This document shows, piece by piece, positions 11,711 to 22,502 of a DNA stretch of 64,000 bases. The translations under genes and the position numbers were made by a program. Positions within the stretch are counted from its first letter, which is position 1. Every line of letters starts with the position of its first letter. This DNA comes from Nipponacmea schrenckii (taxonomy: Eukaryota > Mollusca > Gastropoda > Lottiidae), in NCBI GenBank assembly GCA_030562195.1, contig JAUJPP010000005.1, positions 22,121,106 through 22,185,105 on the forward strand, read 5' to 3'. The notes beneath the pieces were generated by a model. It had not been told where the DNA came from. It made no database searches and worked only from the letters and a program-made list of their open reading frames with translations.

Positions 11711-13590
11711 CTTATGAACACATTGACTTGAGATTTTCTGTTTTATAATAGCCTCAAAACTCTTCAATAAAGGATATATGCCAAAAATGCAGAAGCATAT
11801 TTTAAAAAAGCAAAATTAAATTTTACAACTCCAGTACATAAAATATATTCATCCCACATCAATGTGGTATACATCAATCGACTCCAAATTAAATTGTCTC
11901 TTAAATGATATGCGACATGGTCGTTTTACCATGAAAATTTAAGCATTAATTTTAGATAAATTAACAAAATAAATACCAATTTGGGGTTTTTTATTTCATA
12001 AAATCTGTTTCAAATTGATCAGTCAGGGTGTTAAAGGCTGTTATATAACATGTCAGTAAAACTGGTGGTTTAAATTTTCACACCTACTTGTCAAATCACT
12101 GAGCTGGGGAACAAATTAATCTGATTATGTAATTTCTTAAAATATTTCCATTCAAATTCAAAACATGCATCAAGTTAAAGAAGTAAATTCGCTTGTCATT
12201 GATCAGTTCGAATTTTGTTCGTATCTTAAATAGAAATGATTTTATAAAAAAAATGTCAAATACAGGCATGTGAAGAGTAGCAGACATATAAGTCTTATAA
12301 AACGCAGATGAACTATTGACCACTTTAGTCACGGTTCAACGCACACAGGTGGCCAAAGAGTAAATTAATCTAATGATATAATCTGATAACCCTAATAAAA
12401 TTTATTTTTTTGTAAAATTTTTGCATACAAATTCAAAAAATATCTCTTTATAAAGCTTTGAATAAGCAAATTATCACATAGCTTGAATTTTCTCTCTATG
12501 TTAATTACAACCAAAGATACAAAATAATGTTTAAATTTGAATATAGAGAGTTTAAATTTCATGACAAATTGTCATCTTACTACCTACTTAAAATTTGGTT
12601 TGGAATTTATGTAAATATCCTACCGAAATCTTAGACATGTACAAAAATCTAATAAGGAACTGATAGTAGAAACTTATAGTAGAAAAAATTGCCTCTATAG
12701 CGGAAGGTTTACGCTTACAATTGTAGGCTGAAAAGTACCGGAATTGAAAGCTAGCAGGTTAGAAGTTTCAAAATGTTCGAAATCCATTGGATAACGCATA
12801 GTTGCCACGCTCGGAGCTGTTCACAGTTCTAGTTTTTTTTTGTTTTTTTTCATCAAACAGGTTGTTATAATAAAATCACACAAGGGAAATATCTAAAGAA
12901 ATAAAACTGAGAAAAGACAAGCATAATAGGCTACATGTAGGCTATGCAACTGAGATTCTAGGATGAAATGAAATAGACTATGACCTTAATTACGCGTCAC
13001 ATTTCCCAGAACCTAGATACGAATTTAAGGTGTGAAGATAAAGGCCTACCGTTTTAAGAATCAACTAATTCTATTATCAACAACCACTTTTTTACCATTC
13101 TAATTTATTTACCTTCCCCTCGATTCTAAATGCCGAGTTCAAGTCAGCAGACAATACGATTTGCAGACAATAACAAAGTTCAAGTGGGCATACGATAAGA
13201 TTTGCAGACAATAACTAGAAAATTAGTTAGCAGACGATAGCCCGCAGACAATAAGAAATTATTACTTTTTGACTCATCCTCGCATTTCAACCAATCAACG
13301 ACAGCGACACATTGAAAATTATGGGGATTCCTTCAAGGGACACAAATCATGTACTAACAACACATGGTGCCCAGGAACGTAAAATTTATAGAAATAACTG
13401 GATATAAATGGAAATTCTACTTCTACAGGACAAGATAAACTATGGAAAACGTTCATTATTCATTTTTCAAGCAATTGGAAGGTAGAAAAATCACTTCGGA
13501 CTCCAGACTAAATATTCTTTGCGATTAAACAAACATAGGCAACATGCACGCATTAAATAAAAGATTGCAAAAGTCTTCAAAAACACTCTT
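11711..13590. other. Non-coding stretch
   Basis: No gene recognised on either strand. It is AT-rich. Near 13,140-13,260 a short motif GCAGACAATA (A/C variants) recurs about five times, a degenerate minisatellite. A possible 5' exon of the death-domain receptor could be hidden here on the minus strand, but I could not support one. Confidence 0.35.
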
Positions 13591-13594
13591 ACCA

Positions 13595-14240
13595 TCGATT
13601 TTGCCACTTTTAGACTACAATAAAGCATTAAGATAAGTTAATATACTTCAAATTCTACTAGGTGTAGTATCTCGGAATTCCTGCTTTTAACCCAAAAATT
13701 CCATCAGAAGCTACCCCCACCCCATCTCCCACAAGAAGCTAGTTATAAGCATTCGTAAATCGTGTTTGTCAACATCAAAGCCACCCTTACCACTGTTTTG
13801 CCACTTTGTGACTAGGATAAATATAAAGATAAATTAATATACTTTTGATTCTTCTAGGTGTAGTGTCTCGGAATTCCTGCTTTTAATCCGAAAATTCCAT
13901 CGGAAATAACCATACTGTAGCATGTAATAAATGACAAAATTCTATGTTTGTTGACATAAATAGGCCTACCACCCGTATTTCAGTTTTGCCACTTTTAAAT
14001 TGGGATAAATATTATGATAAATAAATATCCTTTTGATTCTACTAGGTGTAGTATCTCGGAATTCCTGCTTTTAATCCGAAAATTCCATCAGACCAAACCC
14101 CCCCCCCCCCACCCCAATTATTACCAAGCCATAAGTCATGTTTGTCGACATCAGAACCACCCTTACCACAGTTTTGCCACTTTTAAACTAGGATAAATAT
14201 TAAGATACATGAATATCCTTTTGATTCTACTATGTGAATT
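13595..14240 (+). repeat. Tandem repeat of about 190 bp, four units, ending at a promoter
   Basis: Each unit contains TTTTGCCACTTT, a GGATAAATATnAAGAT block, TTTTGATTCTACTAGGTGTA and CTCGGAATTCCTGCTTTTAA. Unit starts lie near 13,602, 13,797, 13,983 and 14,169. The fourth unit stops after TTTTGATTCTACTATGTG and is directly followed by the TATA box of the plus-strand receptor gene. The array therefore forms its proximal upstream region. Confidence 0.75.
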
Positions 14241-14247
14241 CCCGTAC

Positions 14248-14255
14248 TATAAATA
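14248..14255 (+). promoter_or_regulatory. TATA box of the short-tailed TNF receptor gene
   Basis: TATAAATA followed by G. A start site about 30 bp downstream (near 14,278) would give an untranslated first exon ending at 14,367, where CTTGAG is followed by the strong donor GTAAGC. That exon would splice to the coding exon whose acceptor is TTTATTGTAG at 15,710. This is inferred from motif spacing only. Confidence 0.5.
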
Positions 14256-14964
14256 GATTATTTACGACATGTGCCTTGTGCCGTGGAAAGGTAGACTGTC
14301 AGACAAGACATTGATTTCGCTTTGTACTATTGTAGAAATTATATTCAGCACCGAAGACCACCTTGAGGTAAGCAAGTGTTTCCTTTTAAACAAACATAGT
14401 ATCACTTTTAACAAATGAGTTGGTTTAAAATGGCACATGGAATATCTATTTTTAGGATTTTGAATTGCAAGTCGAATGGTTGAACATTATAATACAATAT
14501 AATATCTATAATAGGATAGGACGTTTAAAATACGTCTTGTGAAAAAGGGTAAAAACAACTTTAATCTCGAATGTTCTAAAACCTTTCTTGCAACATTTCA
14601 AAGTGTAAATTCTGGAATGTTCTAAAACCTTCTTTTCAACGTTTAAGGTGTAAATTCTCGAATGTTCCGAAATTCCACCCCTTCATCGTTTCAAGAGTGT
14701 ATTATCTATAGCACACTCTTTTCATTGTAAAAAGTTCTTCAGTGTTTATGTGAGTAAAATATTATAAATATACCAAATTTTAGCTATGTTAGTTGCAAAG
14801 AAAATTATTGATTCAATGATATAATAATGGCTCCCCATAATAATATTATTAAAACGACCAAAAAAACTTTTGTAGAGCACTATTACTATGTAATTAATCG
14901 CCTTCATGGGATTTGGTGGTTCTCCCAAGACTTCTTATGTAGTAGATTGCATTTTAATAAAGTT

Positions 14965-15300
14965 CCAAATTTAAAGGGATACTGCTTCTTAGAACGAATA
15001 TACAATTTAAGCTCTCAAGAATGATCAATTTGTATATATATTCATCATTGAACTTTCATGGTGTCATAAAGTAACAGAATCCCTGTAAAATTGGAAAACT
15101 CACAAAACTAAGTAATTGTCAATTTATTAAGTGTTTTTCAATAATCAATTGTATATATAATATTAATATTATATATAATATATATAATTACTTATTACTG
15201 TGTGCTCTTATTGGTTAAATCTAAAATTTTAAAATTTATGTTCATTTAAAGATGAAGTACTTCTTTAAAGAAGGAGACTTTAATAGTAAACTTAATTGAA
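14965..15300 (+). repeat. MITE family R2, copy 3
   Basis: Begins TTTAAAGGGATACTGCTTCTT and follows the same block order as the copies near 2.7 and 8.5 kb (CTCAAGAATGATCAA, GGTGTCATAAAG, AGAATCCC). An AT-rich palindromic run near 15,150-15,190 (TATATAATATTAATATTATA) lies inside it. The copy sits in intron 1 of the plus-strand receptor gene. Confidence 0.55.
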
Positions 15301-15715
15301 CATTTGACATAGTTTTTTGTATTCAGTTACTGTAAACTATACAACATAACAATTTACTTGAAAATTACATAACAAGGTTTAAGGCCTTTGGTTGTGTGTA
15401 CATAAACAATTTAAATACTCTGTGTTTGTATATAATATCTTTTATCGTCATCATGCTATATTGTCGAATTAAAAGGCAATGAATCTGCTGAAACTAAAAC
15501 GATTTATTTTTTATTATAGGCTTCAGACGTTTATCGCGCCATATTAACGAGCCATATTAAAGGGCCAATGAAAAGAAAGCTAATCTTAAATCTTCTTGAA
15601 GTAACATTTTATTTGTGTATCAACAGTTTATTAAGGAATGCATAATATGGGATGAACTTGTTGCTTTCATATCATTTTATAGCAACTGACTATTGTTTAT
15701 TTTATTGTAGACAAA

Positions 15716-17551
15716 ATGGAGGTTTTGAAGAAAATAGGCCTAACGTTATTAGATATATTGTATATATATCTAACATTGGTAAGCTATAACTATTTATTTT
15801 CTTTTTTGTAAAGATTATTTCAATCGCAATCTTTTATCAATACTAAACTATTCATTATTAATAAACTTTGATCTGATTACATTATGAGCTTAAAGAGAGA
15901 AAGGGTTCTTGAATTGAACATGTGTTCCTTATCAAGAATCATGTACATTATGAGTAAGAGCAAGAGACAAAAATTTTACAGTGAAACATGCATTATTTAT
16001 CAATGTAATTATTGTAAATGGCATAGAATACAGGTTTGAATTATGTTTTTCAAAAAGCTGCCACACTTCAAAGACCGTCTTGGGCCGTTTATTTTTTTCA
16101 TTTTTTAAAAGAAATCCTCCTAAAAGTCTGGTTTATTTTCAGGTACTATCAGATCCAATAAATTTTAAAGGTAGGCTTCTATCACCTAATCTTGGCAATA
16201 ACCCCAGCTTATAATATTCTATTATCTTTTCTGTCGTTGAGTGCAATTAGGCTCTATCCTTTTAGTGAAAAATCCCACTAGTTAGTAACACTGTGAATCC
16301 TTTATCTATATTCTTAATGGATAAAATTAAAGTAAAAAGAGTAGAAAAATAAATTAATTTACGCTGCGCATTTTCAGACAATATTTTGACTTATATTTTG
16401 TGTTTTTCTCAAATTGTATTGAGGTGTTTTTTTTTTCTCAGAAAAATGTGAGAAGTGTCTGCCTGGCTATGTAGATAGTAACAACTGTATAGAAACAGAA
16501 AGACCAACGCTGTGTTCTTTGTGTATGAATGGAAAATATTCCAGCAAACTGGACTATTCAACACAATGCCTTGATTGTACAACTTTATTCGGATGTAGTC
16601 CTTCACTAACTCTACTGAGGGAGTGTACGCCAGAACATGATTCACTCTGTGGCTGTAAAGAACACGAGATTTTGGATTCAAGTGGAATCTGTAGAATTAA
16701 TCGTAAAGGTTATGTTTTATCTTAATTGTATCAATATTTTTTTATATTCCAAATTCGTCATTGATATTAAGAAAGAGTCCTAACATGACAATTTTGTCAT
16801 ATTCCACTGGAACTTATTATTCTGTATTCAGTAGCCTGTACATCATTTTATATTCTTATCAATTAAATCTTGATAAATCTACAATCAAATTTTACAGGAT
16901 TTGAAATTTATCTGTATAAATTTATTTATTGTGACTTTCTCAACCTCAGATTTTTTACAGAGTTAAACCACACCATATTATGGATAAAGTAAATTATTTA
17001 TTCGTATCCTTGTAATTGAACTAAATTTTATATTTCAGACTTTTATTTAAATAATGGCATGTGGTGTCGGCAATGCCAGGCTGGCTTTTGTAAGGAGAAA
17101 GATTGCACGGAAGATGGTACGAACTCATCATGTCGTCCTTGTGATGTATCTCCAAATCCAACATTTCAACTAGAAACGAGTGGAAGTATTACAAATATGA
17201 CCACTCCTACCACTAAGATGTATGATTCATCAAATTGTACAAAAAATCAACCAGAATCGGGTGGTGGAAATACTACAGGTAATATTCTATTCATTTCACT
17301 CCACAATGAGCTTAATTTTAATTTAATTTTGATGGAAGTATTATTACATCTGCATAGTGCCATAGTGTACCATAAACTGTTTGTGTTGGTATAGTTTTAC
17401 TATTGTTTTATTTTCAGTTGTGATAGCTACAACTGTGGTGGCAGTATTGTTTATAGCAATAATCATAGTCTTTATAGTCTTTTTCATAAAAAAAAAAAAC
17501 AGACCTACAAGACAAAGTTACAACTTTGCCACAATCCCTCAACCAGATTAA
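15716..17551 (+). CDS. TNF receptor superfamily member, short cytoplasmic tail, no death domain
   Basis: Type I membrane receptor-like protein. The coding exons are 15,716-15,778, 16,143-16,170 (28 nt), 16,442-16,708, 17,039-17,278 and 17,418-17,551. They total 732 nt, 243 residues and a stop, and every junction is in phase. Residues 1-22 form a signal peptide (IGLTLLDILYIYLTLVLS core). Cysteine-rich repeats follow (KCEKCLPGYV, CSLCMNGKYSS, CLDCTTLFGC, CRQCQAGFC). A Thr/Ser/Gly-rich stalk with N-glycosylation motifs leads to a helix with core VVAVLFIAIIIVFIVFFI. After KKKN only about 17 residues remain. The start is the first ATG after the acceptor at 15,710 and sits in the context ACAAAATGG. 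With no death domain it could be a decoy or ligand-binding modulator of the neighbouring death-domain receptor; this is inferred from architecture. A run of 12 A encodes the lysines after the helix, so the tail frame is sensitive to slippage or assembly error. Confidence 0.85.
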
Positions 17552-19180
17552 CAGAATACGACCCACCCTTTTTTGTATACCAACATACATGTGTCGCAAA
17601 TTACATCGGATACAGTAGAACGATGAAAATTGTTAAGACAAGAGTCAAGAAAAAACAGTATTTCATATAGCCATGATCTCGATCTCCAATGAAGGGAACA
17701 TTCATTATCTATTCAATATCTATTTCACGAACAACTCCTTTCAAAAAGACCTCAGGGATCGGTTTACTATTTGATAGATACATATATATATATTTGTTAG
17801 AATATAATATTCACTTGTAGAGCTTTTGTATCAGAGAGGCTATTTAAAGATCAAAATCGCTATGCAGTCAATTCAGCGAACATAGCCTTATTATGAGATC
17901 ACTTTTTTGAAGATTTGTACTTTGTTTTTTGACTGTTTTTTTTTTACCTAACATGTACATACACTTTTCACTATCATTCAAGTTATATAGGCTAGAAATT
18001 CTCTCATTCGAGGATTTTCAAGTGAACGCTGTGATGTGTTATATGACTTTAAATATTTACTTAAAGTTAAATGTTTGAAATTATATTTTTATTGAATAAG
18101 TTATGTAATTCTATACTATATGTCATAAAGGATTATTATCATTCTAATGAAGCTTGGTCATTTCGTTACCCAGACAACCCTTTTAAGTCGAAGTGACATT
18201 CTGTCTGTAGACAATAATGTATTATACACATAATATTATTGAGTATATAAAACAGATATTTGTGTGACCTATATTTTATTATAATATAAACATGTTTAAT
18301 AGTAGTTTGTTCACGAGGATATCGATGTACTAAATAATATGAATGTATATAAGATAACTATGGATATTTTTATATAAAAAAATTGTACAAAATTGATAAA
18401 TAGAAACGCCTTAAAAATTAGCATATTTTGTATATTTAGAGTCTATCAAAATACATAATTATAATGTATAAAAAAAATATAATATGTTTTATCCTAATTG
18501 ATTATTTTAATCACATTTTGTTATTCTTACAATTTTTATAAATCACCTTATATTTATGAATTTATTAACTATGTATTTATAGATATTATGGACTCATAAA
18601 CATTACGCTTATATTATATATCAGTATTATATTAGTATTATATTAGCTATATTGTAATCTAACATAGATGTTAGGGGATCTATTTTTTTGAAAATTGCAT
18701 AATATTGTACATTATAATATAGTTTAATATTAATATTCATATAAATGTTATTGTTATCTTTTTTATAAGAAAATAAGCACACAGGCTAATTGTTACATTT
18801 GATGTTTCATACATATGTATTTTTCACGCCATATAATTCTCTCACGAACGTATATAGGCCTATATGAATGTATGTTGGAGATCACACCACAGAATGAAAT
18901 TTAGTTGAATTTTAACATGGGCTACTTACCTGCATTAACAAAGAAATATTTGAAACTGAAACTGAAAGTAGGCCAAGTCGCTAAATACGTTACTCCAGTT
19001 GAAAATTGTATCACAAAACTATCATTTTATCATTTTCAAGACTGTAGATTGAATAACACAATGCAGATCCTTCTAACTAACCATAGTTTATTCTCAAATA
19101 TTAATTAGAAATAGTTAAAATTGATAATAAATATACACAGTCAATTTGGACTAACTTCTACAAAGAATTTCCTTGTACAC
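17552..19180 (+). other. AT-rich 3' flank of the short-tailed receptor gene
   Basis: No gene seen. The first part is likely 3' untranslated sequence. The 18.2-18.8 kb part is extremely AT-rich with many TATATT repeats. There is an AATAAA at about 19,124, but nothing shows it is the functional poly(A) site. Confidence 0.35.
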
Positions 19181-19184
19181 CTAC

Positions 19185-19420
19185 AATTTCTTAGAAACAA
19201 GGGAGGCTATTTGTAGAGCCATATTATGAGACTTTGTCCATCAAACATTTTATGCTAATGATTATCTCTTATTCCCTCCATTTTGGGGATTGTGCATGCC
19301 TATTTTTGAAAAATTTTAGGTCCAGATTTGGACTTTGATGTCTGAAATTGCACAAGCAGATGTTGATAGCATTTAGTGGTCTACTTCTATTTTAATAAGG
19401 CCTATATCATCTTTCACTCA
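19185..19420 (+). repeat. Dispersed repeat family R1, copy 2
   Basis: Contains GATTGTGCATGCC, TTTAGGTCCAGATTTGG and CAGATGTTGATAGCATTTAGTGG, the same blocks as at 1.9-2.3 kb and (inverted) 28.2-28.5 kb. Non-coding. Confidence 0.5.
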
Positions 19421-19734
19421 GGTTTATGGGCTACTATAAAACGATCACCAACCGAACTCAAATTTCGCGAATTTTGTTTACATCTTATGTGTTTTTTTGA
19501 AAAAGATAGAATAAATTTATATATCTTTTAAAACCCATTCTCTTAAACACCAAAGATCATATTTCTAAAGAGGCATTTGATCCCAACCTTTTATCAGCAC
19601 TCACATACCTAGAGCATTTTCGATCGCACCACACCCAGAACTTACGCACCTCTGAAGGTGTGTTTTTTAAACATATTTGTTTACCTCGAATTCATCGAGT
19701 CCTATATATTTTATAAGTTTTTTCGTTTTCGTTT

Positions 19735-21200
19735 TAGGGGTTTTCAACCTTGAGGTCGCGTCTCCGGGGACGTCGGAAAACTTTTGGGGTCGCGAACATC
19801 ATATAATCGCTATGGCAAGTGATGTATTCGGAGGGGCAGGGAAAAAAAATTAATAAATTAACTTTAATACCAATAGAATTCAAATCATCCATGTATCTAG
19901 ACTGTAGGATTATACACATTACATTCTGTAAAGCTGAACTAGCTTGCAAAACACCGATCGAAAGAATTAATAAACATTATTTAATTTAAAATTGCCTCAT
20001 ACATACCGAGTATGAACGATTTATACCAACAAAATTACCATAAACGCGTGTGTCCTTGAATCTCTCATCTGCGTTTTTCAAACGCCAACAGAACGAGGTT
20101 TTTTTCTTAAGGTTGTGGGTCATCGATCGCCGAGAAGGACAGTCTATTCTTGTCAGGCACAAAAAACTACTTTCACATATAGCCTGCTCGATCCGAATAT
20201 TGCATCAACTTTGAATTTCTTAAAGAATCGGTAAATTGTTATGACATGTTCGAAACAAATTTCGATCGTACGAATTGAAGTCACTACGTTCACAACTAGC
20301 AGACGTAAACGATGGTTGAATCAATGTACGAACGGGACGAATCGACCGAGTGTATCTTGGAGTAAACGCTGAAAACCGCCCTTGTCTCGGCTCATGGCGG
20401 GGCCCTCATCATAACATTATCTTAATATTTTCATCAAGCATTAATTTAGACAGACCCTCAGCGTGTAAGTCATCTGTTTTTGGCATGTGGAGAAGTGATT
20501 TGACAGGTTTATCGTCCTCCACGTATCTGACACCTAATGAAAAATTTTCAACATTTGTTTTGTCTCTGAACCCATCACCGAATAGATATATTCGCATCAG
20601 CAGATGTGTTCACGTCGTAAGCAACACTTTCTGAAACTATTGACATTATTTTAAACGTCGACTTTCGTAGACATCATGGCTGATCTGGGTATAGATACAC
20701 TACAATGCTTTGTTGATCTCTGCTCTTTCGACTTCATACCCACCACAGATGATGACACATGATGCAATGACTGTTCATGCTGAAACCTTTTCCTTTTGAG
20801 GTTGCACCCTTTTTTTTAACATTTTTATAACCTAAAGTTATGAATGTCTTGTTGTCGATACACCCTTTCCCGGACTGTGTACCATAAACTCGACACGGGT
20901 AGCAAAATGATGCGTCCCGTTCAATGGAATACACAAACCAAAGAAATCGTAAATACCAGAGTGAAGTAAAGTGTCGACCGTTTGTTGCTGGAAAACCCCG
21001 CCCCTATACGTTGACTGGAAGGGTTTCGAAATAGAATAAGCAATGTCATCTGGTAATTCCATGCCCAGTTCATTTATCCGGGAACGTATTCATCGGGTTT
21101 TACCTGCAATTTTAGCATTTTCAAATTCATTATCCGGAGTACTACGTAATTACGAGCCTGATGCTGTCGGGTTCCTGGGCGTTATTTTTGAGAAATTTGT
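19735..21200 (-). pseudogene. hAT-type transposase remnant with TTF/ZMYM-like zinc finger
   Basis: On the minus strand two adjoining frames (roughly 21,062-20,838 and 20,934-20,734) encode fragments typical of the TTF-type zinc finger at the N-terminus of ZMYM1/ZMYM5-like hAT transposases: SIERDASFCYPCRVYG, then TFITLGYKN, then KGKGFSMNSHCIMCHH. A preceding piece reads PDDIAYSISKPFQSTYRGG. The frames shift against each other and no catalytic DDE core is readable, so this is a decayed fragment. Near 19,739 lies TTTTCAACCTTGAGGTCGCG followed by GGGGTCGCGA, which resembles the terminal repeats of some hAT elements, so an element end may be present there. Family assignment is by motif recognition. 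Confidence 0.5.
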
Positions 21201-21339
21201 AAAAATTTCCAAAGAGCTCCCAACTGTTTTATTCTTCAAAAAAGATAATTGTTGAATTAAATTTGTGATACACCTTAAACAAGGAAAGTGAAAGTAAAAT
21301 ATTCACTGGAACTGTTGACCTGTTGATTTTCAAGGTTGG

Positions 21340-22502
21340 TCGAATTCAACTGGAAGATTTCAAATTGATTTAAAGCAGTTCAAAGTTTTCTTCTGCACCC
21401 TATAGAATGTGCAACAAACCCTATATGACCATATAGACTGGTCGCCGAACCCCGCCCCCAAACTAAAATGGCCACAACTCGGCCAATTTTGATCCAAGTG
21501 ATATAAGTTTTGGTGGAAACGAAAGATAATCATTCATTTCCTTTGTTTTCAGACTTTTGAGTTTTACCCCATTCTTTAAGAAATCACATTATACATTATT
21601 TGTAAGATAGATAAGCGATGTCTGTCTAAGACTGTTCCTTATGGAGTTGTTTCCCTTAAAACATGTATATATTTATCTAAAGGCTTATTCGCCTAAAATA
21701 ATTTGCATGGCACTGCATGCTTTGTCCCAGCTGTAATACTGACGACAAATTTTTTCCCAAAAAAGCAAACGCCGATAACCGATTGAATCGAATTCCTTTC
21801 TTTGTTTTGACTTGTCCAAAGATGGATAAAGGAGTAATCAAGACAAACGTTGAAAATATAAACTTTTAATTCAATAATTATAGAAAACAATATTTTTCTA
21901 TTACCTTAAATATTAAAACAAATAGTAAAGAAATCGAGCACAAGTTCCTCTGTTTGTGTAAAGATTATCAGACCACAAACATTTTTCTTTGGCCTGTATT
22001 AAATGGTTTATTTTCGAGTCTTTGCTTAAAATTAATAACAAATTGCACATGTGTTTGTAGAAAAGAAATAAAAATATTGATGAAGAGAGATATTATAATT
22101 CATATGATTTATGGGTATGAAATACTATATAAACAGGCTTAAACTTGTATAGGGTAAGGACAAAATTAAAATAATTTCGGGCCTACACTTGGTCCAGTCC
22201 ATGCAATTGCATATGAGATTGTATGAAGGCATATTCATCATATACAACAAATCGTCATCCATTCACTTCATTCTTCGACAACTGTTCGCATGGTTCCGTA
22301 ATGTTGTTCAGCTTTAAAGGAACATTAACCGTAGAACGGTTGATGAAAAATTTGTTTCCCAAGATATAGATCCAGTGATTGATGAACAGTTTTTAAAAAA
22401 GCGCTACGCTATGCTAATACTCAGTATGCATAGCGCAGTTAAACTCAGTCAAATGATCGCAGAGCTGGGTATGTTGTATTATAAAATTAATATAAGCCGT
22501 AT
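21340..22502. repeat. 3' flank of the tandem duplication unit (copy A side)
   Basis: From TCGAATTCAACTGGAAGATT on, the sequence matches 36,927-38,055 with small indels. Shared blocks include CACCCTATAGAATGTGCAA, GTAAGATAGATAAGCGATGT and GCGCTACGCTATG. A weaker match begins near 54,180. These are the downstream flanks of TOM70-like copies A, B and C, so the gene was duplicated with its surroundings. No separate gene is seen in it. Confidence 0.75.

Noticed and set aside
15970..16030. Possible extra exon with ETCIIYQCNYCKW in the short-tailed receptor
   Set aside because: The phase does not fit the upstream exon (a stop codon would result), whereas the 28-nt exon at 16,143-16,170 restores the frame exactly.
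16409..16681. Minus-strand frame opposite the TNF receptor exon
   Set aside because: Shadow of the cysteine-rich coding exon on the plus strand.
20350..20634. Plus-strand frame of about 94 codons
   Set aside because: Lies antisense to the hAT transposase remnant and shows no family features.
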